From the NCBI RefSeq assembly GCF_945859685.1, contig NC_079147.1, forward strand, positions 233,612,765-233,676,764: a stretch of 64,000 nt of DNA, in the 5' to 3' direction. The translations under genes and the position numbers were made by a program. Below, one piece after another: positions 33,313 through 45,600 of the stretch. Source of the DNA: Eupeodes corollae (lineage: Eukaryota > Arthropoda > Insecta > Diptera > Syrphidae). The notes beneath the pieces were generated by a model. The model was not told the DNA's origin and made no database searches. It saw only the letters and a list, made by a program, of their open reading frames with translations. Each line of letters starts with the position of its first letter. The first letter of the stretch is position 1.

Positions 33313-33493
33313 CTCTTTTTTCGTTATCGAACCGAACTATTATCTCGGTAATAAATTTGTCCATTTATTACTAAATACCAAACCAAACTTAGAATAAATC
33401 AGTGACAGCTGTCAAAAAGAGAAGCATCTAACAGATTGAAAACCACATCTTTAAAAAAAGACCTGTTTGATATCTGAATTACATTTCGTTTTA
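33313..33493. other. short spacer
   Basis: No recognisable motif between the repeat and the Tc1-like element. Confidence 0.35.
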
Positions 33494-34958
33494 CAGGAAT
33501 AGTGACAAGTATTTTTTTGTTTTTATTTGACAATATTTTTCAAAGCCTTTTTGGAAAATCCCAAATGTGGATTGAATGACGTATGTATGTTTTAAGTTTT
33601 TAATGCTATCCAAATTTTGGATTAAGGTGATAAACACAAGTTTTATGGAGCTTTTTCTGAAAAACGCTATAAAAGGGTCACATGAATAAGGACAAGGTCT
33701 AAGACCCTTTATAGTGAAAATAACAAAAAATATCATAGTTTAGGTAAATACTGGTTTTATTGATTAGATTAAAATAGTTATTAGTAATGTGTGCTGCCTT
33801 TGGGCCCAGTCCCGTTTTTTGGCTTCAATAAGCTCTTCAGTTTTTTTGTTATTGCCGTCCTTCTTGTAGACTTTTCTTAAAAAAGCCATTCCCACACGTT
33901 TTCCATGATGTTCAGGTCAGGAGAATATGGGGCCATGGTAATAAGTTAAAATTTTGCCCCTGAATCTAGGCTTTTGTTGTCCGGGTGGTATGTATTGGTG
34001 CATTATCGTATTGAAAACCCTATCTTTGCCACATAATAATTCAGAAAACTGCGGAAAAGCTAGTTCCAGAATCAATTTGTTAGTGATTGCCTACAATGTA
34101 GATCTTTGAAAATCCATCTCCCGGGCCCCGTAATAAGTGATTGCTCTCCATCCTATGACATCGCCTACTTTGCTGTGCCGTTTTTCAATCTATATTTGTT
34201 TTCTTCAATCATGGAAATAGCAGCTTTATCCATCAGGTCCGTCCAAGTTAAGTTTGATTTCACCAGAAAAGACGACGGTATGCCAAGCTCCATTCCCCCT
34301 GATGTCATTTGTTGAATAATTAAGGCGTTGGGTCTTGCGTGCAGCATTCCATGGTAGTTTTTTCTTCATTTTGTTGTTGTCGTATATGGTCTGTATTCTG
34401 TATCACCGGAACTACAGTCAATCTACTAGCATTTAGCCCAGCTTCTGCATTGATTTTACAAATGGAATGCCTTGCAATTTAAGCAGTTCTTACTATAACC
34501 CGCCCTTGGTGAAAGTTTTAGGCTTTTTTGACTATTCCTTTCTGGTTTTTTTCATACCTCTCTAGGTATTTGAAAAAAATGTATGCAATATTTAAACTTC
34601 TTCTTATTTTACTCGCTGTAACACGGATATTTTTGCTGAGATCCATGTAAGATCGAATTTGGCCTATTTCATATATGGTTAGAATCTTACCTCTTTCCAT
34701 ACTTTTTGATGCGATCGAATTAATACTCGTACTTAGCTCCCAAACAATCAGAGTATCCTTTTATCTGATTCAAAACACGGTAATAGGTAAATTTAGATCT
34801 TGTCCCTTTTCATGTAACCCATGTAATGTAAAGTTTTGCTTGCAATATACACTTATTACATGCCTCATTCATTCCGCATTTGAATTTTCCCAAAAAACCT
34901 AAGTTTTGGAAAAATATCGTCAAATAAAAAACGAAAAAAGCTTGTCCCTATTCTTCTG
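33494..34958 (-). mobile_element. Tc1-like DNA transposon with about 100-bp inverted repeats
   Basis: The left end (from 33494: CAGGAATAGTGACAAG, later TATTTGACAATATTTTTC and GGATTGAATGACG) is matched in inverted orientation by the right end to 34958 (CAGAAGAATAGGGACAAG, TATTTGACGATATTTTTC, GGAATGAATGAGG). TA precedes the left end; the right flank is AC, so the duplication is not preserved. A second inverted pair, ACATGAATAAGGACAAGGTC (33680) and its partner near 34805, could be an inner transposase-binding site as in Tc3. One decayed transposase lies inside. Confidence 0.88.
33770..34700 (-). pseudogene. Tc1/Tc3-like transposase, decayed
   Basis: The N-terminal helix-turn-helix reads GKILTIYEIGQIRSYMDLS and VTASKIRRSL (34518-34700), then RVIVRTA, ARHSICKINAEAGLNASRL. 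The catalytic domain shows HTVVFSGEIKLNLDGPDG (the first Asp appears changed to Gly), EKRHSKVGDVI and MAPYSPDLNIMENVWEWLF, which includes the third acidic residue (Glu). Stops and shifts are frequent. Tc1 transposases have about 340 residues and this region is the right size. It cuts and pastes the element bounded by the inverted repeats at 33494 and 34958. Confidence 0.85.
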
Positions 34959-35845
34959 ACACGAAGTGTATGAACACCTTTATTAAATACTAGTGTACCT
35001 ACATATGTTCTAGAATGTATTTTTGTTCACGAAGCACAAGGTAATGTACTTATTTTTTTTATTATTATTTTGGTGAAAATCTCATAATTGCTTGTGCATT
35101 AAAATAAAATGAAAATCACAACAACAACAGCGAATGACATTTTTTGAGCCACTACCAATCGATGGGCAAATAATTAAAATATCAAGCATCTCCATAATTT
35201 CCAAATGGATTCTTTTTATATTTCAGAGCCTACCATAAAAAGCATATTGGTGTTGTATGGTGAGGTGTCGGGTGTCGGGTGTTGTGTGGGGTGAAGGTGA
35301 AATTTTCCTACGTTAAAGTTGTTTTTCATTTCCTTTTTTTTTTGATTGAGATTTTTAATTAGTTTGGTTTTAATTTACTTCCTTTTATAAAGACAACGAC
35401 AAAAAAATAAATGAAAAAAGGTGGAAAGGCTGATTTTTTGTTGTTGTTTGTGTTGTTTACATTGAAAACAATGAATTTAAAAACAATTAAGTTGAATAGT
35501 CAATAATTCAGGAAAATATCTTATAAATGAAAGATAATGGAAAACCACAATAATAACGTATGTTGTTGCTGGATTGTGGAAAGTTATTTATATTTCAATC
35601 TTTGGAAAAAAAGTTATGACGAAAAACAAATTAAAAAACGAATTAAGAAAGCGTAAATTTACGATATGATTATTTGGTAAATTAGAACGTATAACTTGAG
35701 AAACAAAAACTTATTAATGACTTGAGTGACCACTCTTGGACGGTTTGTTTTCAAATCAAAAATAAAAAAGTTCGTAAATTGCGTCAATCTAAAAGTTTCC
35801 TTTGCTTATGAATGTTTCGATTTTGTATTATGTTACTAGCTGACC
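34959..35845. other. unassigned AT-rich DNA
   Basis: No recognised coding or repeat motif. GGTGTCGGGTGTCGGGTG at about 35265-35282 is a short tandem duplication. Confidence 0.4.
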
Positions 35846-36603
35846 CGGTGAACTTCGTATCACGTATATCGTTTTCTTACAGCTTATGATTTTGTGATGA
35901 CCAATGGCGGTCCAGGGAGGAAGGGTGGTCGTAGAGGTTATGACTTTCTTAAACATTGTTTGCTAAAAGTACTACTTTTCACTGAGGACTGAACCAAGAA
36001 CATAATATGAATCGGAAATTCAGCCATTTTCAAATAACGCAGCACAAATTTATCAACTTTTGACCAGTGGACGATCTAGGACGGGGGGGGGCATAGAGGT
36101 CATAAGAGCCGAAAAAGCTTATACAGTTAAGTTGTTTAACCAAATATTTTATCTAATAATTCGTAGTAATTTAACAAAGTTTACTTAAAAGTGGTTTGCT
36201 GTCAAAAGCAACTAACTATTAAGTTGCCTTTTAATTCCTGAAACTCGCCTTCAATTCCGTCTTATTTTTTTGACGCATAAAAACAGATTGATTTTTTTAC
36301 TTGCTATTTATAGGAACTATATGGCATGTATTGAATTCTTCGAGCTCGAGCTTTCAATCAAACATGACATTACAATGGTAGAAAAGTCGAAAAAAGTTGG
36401 TCCTTCAACCATCCGTCTGTTTGTCTGTCTGTCTTATCCTCTACATCCCAAACCCTTGTATCGATTAAGTTTTAAGCCGATTGGCGTAAGCCGTTCTTTT
36501 TTCATTTTGTTAATACAAAAAATAACAGCAGTCCCAATAAAAATTGTTTGGTTAAAAATCAACCGGGCATTTTTTTTTAAACTTTCTAAAGCTTTTTCTT
36601 ATT
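35846..36603. repeat. possible dispersed repeat with CTGACCCGG motif
   Basis: TAGCTGACCCGGTGAACTTC at about 35849-35868 resembles a core sequence I associate with dispersed repeats in many arthropod genomes. An imperfect duplication (GACCAATGGCGGTCCAGGGA at about 35899 versus GACCAGTGGACGATCTAGGA at 36061) and a CTGT microsatellite (36417-36434) also lie here. Limits and class are not clear. The stretch ends at the repeat copy at 36604. Confidence 0.4.
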
Positions 36604-37620
36604 AACTTCCCATAGGAAGTTATTGTAATGGGTCCGATTTGTCAAATTGAAAATTTTGACATTTCTCGACGTTTCAAGGTCAATAGAGTTGAAATAAAAG
36701 ATGTTTAGAAAGATGTCTGTGCGTGCGTGTGTACGTACGTTCGTACGTCCGTACGTCCGTACCTTCGCGACGTTTTTTTCGTTGTCCATAGCTCAAGAAC
36801 CAGAAGAGATATCGACTCCAAATAAATTTTGTTATACAGATAATAAGGCAGAAAGATTCAGAAAGGGCTCTCAAGAAAATTGCGTGGGTGGTTTTTTTAC
36901 CATAGCAGTTTAAAAAAAGGTGAACATTTTGGTTAACCCTAAATATCTTACGAACCAAAAACGTAAGAGACTTGAATTAAATTTTATATAATATATTGTA
37001 ACGTGGTCTCAAAGAAGTATATTTTTTGAAAAAAAATCTATCTAACGGGTTTTTTTATAAATTAATAAAACTGAAAAAAAATGTGTCACCTCCAAAATTT
37101 AACGACTAAAATATAATTTCATCTCCAAAACCATTTTGAGCAACGGAGAACAATGTTTTTGAAATCTGATAAATTTTTTAGAAAAATCAAATTGACAGTT
37201 TTTTTTTATAAAAAATAAAAATCTAAAAAAAACATTACTCAAAGTTGGTAAAAATTGAATATCGATTCAAATATCTTTTCAAAAACTTGAAATTTAGGCT
37301 TAAAACTTATTCTATCTTATAACAAATATTGTTTTCAACATTCGATAAAATTTTGAAAAAAATCGAATTGACAGTTTTTTTATAAAAAATAAAAACCTAA
37401 AAAAAAAATAATAAAAGTTGGTAAAAATTCATTTTGGACTCAAATATCTTTTCAAAACATTGAAATATTGGCTTCAAACTAATTTTATTTTTTAAGAAAT
37501 ATTGTTTTTAACATTCGGTAACATTTTGAGAAAAATCGAATTGACAGTTTTCTTACAAAAATAAAAACCTAAAAAAATGTATAAAAGTTGGTAAAAATTG
37601 ATTTTCGACTCAAATAAATA
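36604..37620 (-). repeat. ACGT-rich repeat family, copy 4 (right end missing)
   Basis: It begins with the same AACTTCC-CATA-GGAAGTT end as copy 3, carries the longest ACGT/ACGG tract (36728-36765), and includes three array units (GACAGTTTT at about 37195, 37370 and 37543; spacing 173-175 bp). It breaks off at 37620 after GATTTTCGACTCAAATA, so the right end is lost. Confidence 0.85.
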
Positions 37621-37689
37621 CAAGTGTTGGCCGTTGCATGAAAAACGCTGTATTTTTACGCGAGATCAATATTTTATTTTGCAAAGAAC

Positions 37690-38695
37690 CTAATCCACAT
37701 CATATTCAAGGCTAGTTTTGCTTCAAAATTGAGGTTGTGTGTAATCCAAACACCCAGGTACTTAAATTCGATGTTTACATTATTGAGAGACCATTTTTCG
37801 TGGTTGTTTTCTCCTTTGACGCGCTTCAAAAATCATCACTTTTGTCTTTAAATAAAGGTTTTCGGCGAGTAGTACTAAGTTATCAGCATATAACAGAACT
37901 TTAACTTGTATATCAGCAAACGATATCTCTCCTGGGAGTATATCACAAATGTCTTCAACAAAGAAAGCAAAAAGTAATGTTCTTAAAATACAGCCCTGTG
38001 GAACACCTGCAGTTGTTTCAAACCATTCTAAGAAGTCCATTCCATCCCATACAGATGCACTAGATGAAGCAAGAAATTTAGAGTACATGGTCAAAAATTT
38101 TCACGAGATTCCTATCGTTGAAAGCTTGTACAGCAAAGCCTGTCTGTTAACTTTGTCAAATTCTGCCTTGATATCTACGAAGCAAGCGTATAATTTTTTC
38201 TTTTTATCAATGGATTTTCTAGCAATGCTTGTAAAAGCAAATATTTGAGTCATGGTTGAGAAGCCCGACCGAAAACCAGCTCGGAACATACTTAAAAGGG
38301 TTTTTTTTCTTCGATCCATTTGGTAAGCCTTTCGTATAGAATCGAAGTAAGAATCTTCCTCAAAGTGCTTAAAATAGAAATTCCTCGATAATTTTCTGAT
38401 AGGTTGGCATTACCGCTCTTGTGAATTGCAAAAATAACTGCATTGTTTAGGTTGTGTGGCACATAAGAATCGCTGTATAATCTGTTGAGGTATGAGGTAC
38501 TTCTTGAATTGAACTGTGCTATTTTTGTAGAACCCTACAGAAATTTCATCTATGCCAGGAGCTTTATTGTTTTTCATCTTATGAAGTGAAGAATCGAGTT
38601 CAGACAAAGATATTGGACAATCCAGTTCTGCTGGACAAGAATCAAACATATAATTAAAAATATTTGCAACTGTTTTGTATGTTAAAGTCATGGTT
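37690..38695 (-). pseudogene. reverse transcriptase of non-LTR family D
   Basis: On the minus strand: LHKMKNNKAPGIDEISVGFY (38410-38691), then KTLLSMFRAGFRSGFSTMT and KKLYACFVDIKAEFDKVNRQ (38101-38319), TTAGVPQGCILRTLLFAFFV and VKVLLYADNLVLLAEN (37780-38094), where the active site is YADN instead of YADD. The gap near 38330-38400 contains NYRGISIL-type residues in another frame. The same polymerase type is at 58-60.5 and 60.6-62.5 kb. No RNase H is seen. I cannot assign the clade. Confidence 0.8.
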
Positions 38696-38699
38696 TTAT

Positions 38700-39075
38700 A
38701 TATTTGTCAATATTTAAAACAAGAAGATAATTATTGCACCATTCCATGAATAAAAATAAATGTTCTTGCAAGAGAAGTCAGAAGATTCAGAGTTGATTTT
38801 TTTGAACATTTTAATCTTATCAAACGAACTTTGTATGATCGAAATAAATAAAACAAATAGAATAGGTCCAAGATGGTTACCCTGAGGGACACCAAAACTC
38901 ACAACAAAATAACTTAAATACTCATTACGAAATTTAACACTATAACGTTTATGAAATTGTCGTTAAAACCTTGTTGTACTAGTTTTAAAAGTAATGTTTT
39001 ATGACACAATTTGTCAAAGGCCTTGCTGAAATCAGTAAAGATACATTCTACTTGTTCATGTTTTTCAAAAGCATC
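38700..39075 (-). pseudogene. reverse transcriptase fragment of family E
   Basis: The minus strand reads HEQVECIFTDFSKAFDKLCH and TLLLKLVQQGF near 38970-39060, then VSFGVPQGNHLGPILFVLFI (38840-38902). Motif wording differs from family D and is closer to CR1/Jockey-like enzymes. The fragment sits between two pieces of family D and lacks the catalytic YADD. Confidence 0.65.
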
Positions 39076-39079
39076 TACA

Positions 39080-39391
39080 CAAAAGGACGTCCAATGAAAC
39101 AGATTAGTAACAATAGTAACATATTATTCACCTGTATCAAATAGTCTGCACTCAACTTCAATGTTAATACAAAGAGTGTCGAAAGCCCTGTTTCCAAATG
39201 ATACATGTACTTAGGCGAACTTAGAGGGAGGAGAAATACTTTTCTAAGGAAGAATCGAAGAAAATTTTCAACAGTTTCGTATTTCCGAAGACCCCAGATC
39301 TGTGCTCCATAAAAAAAAAACTGCTTTTGCAGTTGCGTTAAAAACATCATATTTGGCGTTTTGACTGATACTATGCAAAATTATCTGGACT
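39080..39391 (-). pseudogene. family D-like C-terminal fragment
   Basis: The frame 39075-39350 on the minus strand reads FFFYGAQIWGLRKYETVENF, RKVFLLPLSSPKYMYHLE and TLFVLTLKL, the post-RT region of this type of polymerase. It lies upstream (5') of the family D RT piece in the same orientation, which is the wrong order for one intact element. Family B inserted next to it at 39392-39402. Confidence 0.65.
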
Positions 39392-39402
39392 TAGTTTCCA
39401 AG
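39392..39402 (+). repeat. target-site duplication, left copy, family B
   Basis: TAGTTTCCAAG is repeated at 42607-42617, immediately after the AACCT tail of family B. Confidence 0.8.
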
Positions 39403-40287
39403 AAGTTTCTGGCTAGTGTTGGCGTATCTTGGCCATGACCACCTTGGCCCTCTCCCTGGAAAAACCCTGGAGAAAGTCGTCGCTGAAGCGGAAAGGCAAA
39501 GGATCCTCCTAATTATTGGGAGCGATGCTAACGCTCATCATACTGTATGGGGACGAATATCAACGACAGAGGTGAGTCTCTTTTTGATAATATTCCTAGT
39601 ACTAACCTCTTAGTAAGTAATGTTGGAAATGAACCAACCTTCATAACTAAAACTCGACAAGAAGTCTTAGACATAACTCTTGTCTCAGATAGTATACAAT
39701 ATATGATCTTGGACTGGAAAGTATCCAAAGAACACTTATTCTCTGCTCATAGATATATCCAGTTCAATATAAATGTGGATGATAACCCAAGTCCACTGAC
39801 TTTTCGAAACTATCGGAAAACTGACTGGGCTTCATACAAGAACTCATTACAGAGTTTACTAGAACCTGGACTATCTTGTCCTTCCTCTAACGCTAACGAA
39901 CTTGACAACAAAGTCAATGACCTTACCTCAACTATGAACAGATCGCTAGAAATTGCTTGTCCACTTATACACATAAGAGAAAAGAGGAAACCACAATGGT
40001 GGGCATCAGAGCTTGACTCGCTCAGGAAAGAATGCAGGAAACTTTTTAACTGGGCCAAAACCGCAAGACTAGCCTCTAATTGGGACTCCTACAAAGAATC
40101 CCTAAGAATCTACAAGAAGGCACTAAGGAAATCCAAGCGTTCTTCTTGGCGATCCTTCTGTGGCACGATAGAAGAAACTTCTGAAGCCTCTAGGTTACGG
40201 AAAATTCTTTCAACTAATCCAACTATGCCAAACTGCTTGAAAAATGCAGACGGCTGCTGGACACTCACTTTCCTGGTAGTTCTTTAA
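39403..40287 (+). pseudogene. family B endonuclease C-terminus and linker
   Basis: LAYLGHDHLGPLPG and ILLIIGSDANAHHTVWG (Asp-Ala-Asn motif) open the fragment; after a shift the frame 39547-40287 gives INDRGESLFDNI, NEPTFITKTRQEVLDITLV and SKEHLFSAHRYIQFNI (the SDH-like end reads SAHR). The linker is rich in Lys and Arg (KKALRKSKRSSWRSF). The first half of the endonuclease is absent because of 5' truncation. Confidence 0.8.
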
Positions 40288-41680
40288 CCGAAACTTGCAA
40301 ATTGCTTCAAACCATTTAAAGCTGCAGGACCAGATGGAATAATAGTAGCCGAATTACAAAAGACTTCTGATATAATTGCACCAATCCTTGAGTCAATTTT
40401 TACCAGCTGTCTTTGCCTGTTCCATGTTCCCTCGGCATTAAGAGAAGTTAAAGTTGTTTTTATACCTAAAGCAGGTAAATACTTCCAAGTCAATCCTAAA
40501 GATCTATAAGACCTTCTTAAGACCTTGGAAAGATTGATTGATATCCATTTAAGGGCACGTATCGATACAAGACTTCTGTCTTCGTCTCATGCCTAATGTG
40601 AAGGTAAATCGGTGGAAACAGCGTTACACACTTTAGTACGCACCATCGAATATTGCCTCCATTATAAAGAGTTCACTATGGTTGCATTTCTTGACATCGA
40701 AGGTGGCTTTAACAACGTGGACACATCTGCGCTAACATCGCTTCAGGAGTTAATTCATTTAATGCTTACTAGCAGAATAATTAACTCAAAACTGGGCAAC
40801 TCTTCTAGCAGACGATTCGTTAGTAGAGGGACACCGCAAGGTGGTGTTATATCCCCTCTCCTCTGGAACCTAGTGGTGAGTGAAATCCTAACTAGTCTGG
40901 ATGCGGAGGGTTTCAGAGTGATAGCCTATGCGGACGACGTTGCTAAAGCAGTTTCAGGAAAGCATCTTAACATCCTAAAAGAACTCTTACAAAATGCCTT
41001 GGACAGACTAATACTTTTGGCTGATAGGTGTGGACTGGGTGTTAACCCACACAAAACCGATCTGGTCTTATTTTCTAGGAGATACAAAATTCCATTTGTC
41101 AACCCTCCCTATATTAAAGGAATCCAATTAAAATTCTCAGACGAGGCTAAATACCTGGGTCTTGTATAAGACAAAAAACTAAATTGGAAACGCAACGTAC
41201 AGGAAAAAGTCAAAAAAGCTACTGTAGCTCTCTTTTCTTGCAAAAAAGCTATTGGTAATAAATGGGGTTTACAACCTATACACATCGGTAATCAGGCCGA
41301 TTTTAACGTACGGTGTGGCAGTATGCTGGACTGCTTTAGAGAAAGGTATAAACAGGGATAAGCTAAATAAAGTCCAACGCTCAGCTTGCCTATGTATAAG
41401 CGGATTGCTTCGTACGAACCCGTCTGCGGCACTGGACACCTTGCTCTACCTTACACCTCTTGACATATTTATCAAACAAATAGCTGCAAGCTCTGCTATT
41501 CGCTTCAATGCTTCTTCGCAGTGGACTTACAACAACATTGGCCACTCCGTAATTCTAAGGTACTTAGAATCAATTCCAAAGCACACAGACTACACCACCC
41601 CAAACTACAATTCGACAGAAATTTCCAGATTTCTATACCTACCAGATCTTTTTGGGAGGATAGGACATTCTTGGAGGATG
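40288..41680 (+). pseudogene. family B reverse transcriptase
   Basis: Blocks include KAAGPDGIIVAELQK and VKVVFIPKAGKYF (40310-40480), ETALHTLVRTIEYC, MVAFLDIEGGFNNVD, FVSRGTPQGGVISPLLW and VIAYADDVAKAVSGKH (40612-41000), GLGVNPHKTDLVLFSRR, AKYLGLV followed by a stop, and the thumb SVIRPILTYGVAVCW (41288-41335). The catalytic YADD is intact. At least three frame breaks and three stops prevent translation. Confidence 0.85.
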
Positions 41681-42508
41681 AGTCAATCCATTTTTACACA
41701 GATGGGTCAAAAAAAAAGAAGGAGGTGTGTACTCTAAACGACTGAAATTAAGCCTCTCATTCCGCCTTCCCAATCATTGTAGCGTATTCCAGGTGGAACT
41801 TTTGGCGATAAAGAAGTCTTGTCTTTGCTCAAAGAAAACGTGATATCAACATTTGATATCCGTATTTTCTCTGATAGCCAGGCCACTATCAAATCTCTGG
41901 ACTCTGTATCTACAAACTCTATAACAGTCCATAACTGTCGATCATCTCTAATGGAGATAGCGCAACAGTTTAATATTCGCCTTTGCTGGGTGCCGGGCCA
42001 TAGAGACATTCCAGGTAACTGTAAGGCAGATGAACTCTCCAGGAACGGTACAGTACAGCCCATGCTGCCACGTTTGGCAAGTACTGGCATACCAATCGCT
42101 ACTTGTAAACTGCTGCTAATGCAAGACGCTGTGAGGAGGTCAAGCACCAGGTGGAACAACATCACCACGTGTCAAGTCACAAACAATATCTGGCCAACAC
42201 TTGATTTAAAACGTTCAAGGTGCTTGCTCTCTCTATGCAGATCGCATATAAGCTCGATAATAGGTGTCATAACCAGACACTGTCTAATAGGAAAGCACAC
42301 CACGAGACTAGGCGTATTCTCAAATGACTTTTGCAGAAGCTGTATAGACGAGGAAGAGGAAGAAACTGTTCTTCAACTTCTCTGCACATGCCCTGCTCTA
42401 GCTCGAAAACGCAAGAATTACCTAGGAGAATTCTTCTTTAAAGATCTAAACGATCAAAATCATATCGGTATAATCAGCCTCTCACGTTTCGTAAGGGACT
42501 CAAGCTGA
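41660..42508 (+). pseudogene. family B RNase H and Cys/His end
   Basis: Acidic positions: SIHFYTDGSK (about 41687), CSVFQVELLAIKKS (about 41780), IRIFSDSQATIKSLD (41860) and GNCKADELSRNG (42016), with FNIRLCWVPGHRDIPG before the last. The end has CLIGKHTTRLGVFSNDFCRS and EEEEETVLQLLCTCPALARK, then the stop at 42506-42508. A frameshift near 41810 separates the first two acidic residues from the rest. Confidence 0.88.
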
Positions 42509-42617
42509 TTCCATTGAGCTTAGCAGGAAGCCTCGAGATTCATGTGGTATCACAATGGGCCATTTAGTGTGTCCATCTTGGACAGCCACTATAACCTAAC
42601 CTAACCTAGTTTCCAAG

Positions 42618-45600
42618 TCAACATTTTAAATGCGATAGTAGAACAAAAAATATTTATGAAGTATTGATTTTGAAATTTAAAAAACTTAATTCTCCTTGAA
42701 AATCCCTCACGGCATCAAATCCATATTATTATAAATATTCAAACCAATCAACTCCAGAAATCATGATTCTCCCATATCTCCTCGTTGTTATTGAAACATT
42801 TTTATTTTAAACCTAATTTCAACACTTTAAATTATTTTTTGAAAAAAAGACAAAAAAAAACTTAATCAATTCCCACTAACTGCTGCGAAACAAACCAAAT
42901 TAATAACTACAGACGAAAAAAAAGCAATTTCAACTCAGACCCCATTAAGCCATTAATTTAAATACTTTCATATAAAATTCCCTTTATTGCTCCCTCCACA
43001 CAGACCAACTCCGGATGGAAATGCAATTAAAATACAATAATTCCAATTTTTACTAATTAACGTCGTCACACACTGTCACCGCAAAGCAATCATTGCATTC
43101 CACAATAATTAAACATAAATTACTACGCCATTATACCCACTTAAAAATTGCTGCGTGTAGGTATATAAGTGAGTCCTTTATAGGGTATAATAACTATGAA
43201 ACCATGTACAGTACATAATATATAGAAAGACCATTATCATACATAGCTAAAGATATAGACGACATGATGATGATAACAAAGTAATTTAGCAGTTTTCAAA
43301 AGGACCCTTAAATCCCTGAATTTTCCATGAGCTAAACAAATAACCCTCAATCCAACCAACCGAACCCGACATATTATAATGACATTGATGATGATATCCT
43401 GAGTTACAATCATCGATTAACTTTCGGTCAAATAGTTGAGTATATAACAATTTATTAATAATTCAGGCACAAGGAGTCGTCCTTTCCTGTATTTACTGGA
43501 CCTTTGAATAAACTTATAGCTAAAATAAGAAAAATACTAAAAGAACAAGATGAAGAAGAAGAATAAACTGAATGTCCTTATATCTTTATCTCTTCGAAGA
43601 AGAAGAAAAACTAAAGAGTATTTTCTTTCGTTTCGTTTTGTATACTTCTATGCTCCCTGGGGCTCATTTCCGCCGGAACAATAAGGTTTTTCGTTTGCCA
43701 AGTAGTAATCTAAATACTTTTTTCCCGGAATTTTACTTCCTTTTCTATTTCCTGCAAGGAATTTTCTTCGGAAGGAGTATAGAGATATAAATACAAACAT
43801 AAACCCACCACCCAAAAACACAACAAACAACCGAACCGAACCGTTCCATTCGACTTCGACTACGACTACAACTTCGACCAGGCCTCTTCATTTAGCTCAG
43901 ATTCCGTTTAAGTATTTCCCAAGACGCTCGTACAGTTTTGCAAATAGCCTTTCAGCATAACAGAAATAACCCTCGGCACCTGTTGAGTAATGTGGCTGTA
44001 GTACACAATTTATATATCTTTATCCTGGAAAGCCTTGATACGAGGACGAGGAAGCCCTATAGGAAACAGTAAGGCTCATATACCTTTATACCATATAGCA
44101 GTATTTACAGCAAAGGCAGGCAGGCAGGAAGGAAAGGTTGAGTTTGAGGGTTGTAACGAAGCGCAAAAAGGGATTAAACAAACAAAACAGCTTTCTCGAA
44201 TATAATGTGAAATATTTATGCCATCGCCCATCAGATGATTGTGTATTCGTGGCTCTCTAGGCAAGCACAAGCTGAAGCCCAAACCGAAGCAGAAACAGAA
44301 ACAGAAACACCAAAACCAAAACCCAACAAACCCCCAGACAGTTGTTGGTGCGTGTTCTGTTCATTGTACGTACAGGGTACAGACAGGTACACCTGGGTAT
44401 ACGATCCCCAATTGTCGATTAATTCCCATTAATAGTCCGCACTTCATTTAACCCACGGTTTTAATTTTGGTTATGCCAAAACCGCTGGGGATTAAGATTT
44501 TTATTTGAGCTTCCCAGAATCGAGTCTGGTGCTCTGCTCCTCCTTTACATAATAATAACAACTACAACGAAGCTATAGAGGCCCTCAGTCAGCGCTTATT
44601 ATATCCGGTAAATTAAGGAACCCATCTGATATAGGGGGTGGATTTTAACGTTAACGTAAACGGGCTTGATGATGTTTTAGCAGCGTATAGCGTATGAGCG
44701 TGCGGATGGACATAAATTCAATCTTAAGGCTTATTTTTCGAGTAATTCGCAGCCAAGGATATAATGGCAGTCTGTTGAATTGGCGAAAAAACAGGAAATT
44801 GCTACTTTGAACAGTTACGAGTTACTGTAAAAGGCCTATGCTTAGTAAGCAGTTCATTTTCGTACCCTTAGTTTTATTTTTCTTCTTCTTGTGATTTTAT
44901 TTTATATATGTTGAAGATTTTGGGATAAAAGTAATGAATATTATCTGAGTGGGCTTTTGGTGGAAATAAAAGGAAATATATATTCATTTCGGAAACTGCT
45001 TCGATACTTTTGCACCCATTGACTTTGATTTGCTATTTTCTTTTATAAATTACCAAACAATTCTTCTTTTTTCATTTTTTTGTTCACAAAGTAGAATTAA
45101 GAAGTATGTATATAGAAATATACAGATGTAACTATAGCTGGATTCTACTTGAATTTCTTAAGTTTTATGGAACTGACCTTGGGTCTGGATGTGACCTGGA
45201 ACTATGTATTTGTGGAGTACTCTGTTTTTCACGCACTTTGTCTTGAATTTGAAAGTTCTTGAAACTTTTCTTCAATTATCTTAAGTTCTGGAAACTTTTT
45301 AATGTTTTATCTTTATCTAAATTGAATTTTGGTAGACTTGTGAGAATCTTTAAGGAAGATGCGTTGAGCTTTTTCCTCTTCTGGGTACTTATTTGTATGG
45401 AGATCAGAAGTTGAAGCTAACCACAAAGAATAGGTACCCAATGAGTGTTTTCTGAAAACTTATTACAAATTTAATTTTATTTAAAATATACCTAAGACAT
45501 AAGAACCACACGCATTTTAAAGGAAAAAATGGCAATTAATATAGATCTGATTTCACGTTGCCCTCTATTTTAGAAAGACATCATTCAAAAGTCTTTAAGC

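Larger units (their letters stand above)
39403..42606 (+). mobile_element. non-LTR retrotransposon family B (endonuclease end, RT, RNase H)
   Basis: It is 5'-truncated inside the endonuclease and ends with the tail AACCTAACCTAACC. An 11-bp direct repeat flanks it. Order: endonuclease C-terminus, linker, RT, RNase H, Cys/His ending. The layout and motif wording place it with family A in the I/LOA/R1-type group. Frameshifts near 40285, 41270 and 41810 and stops at 40508, 40594 and 41167 make it inactive. Related copies lie at 18861-18998 and 49955-51477. Confidence 0.88.

Noticed and set aside
36412..36440. CTGT microsatellite as a regulatory element
   Set aside because: Simple repeats of this kind are common in dispersed insect repeats; nothing else supports a regulatory role.
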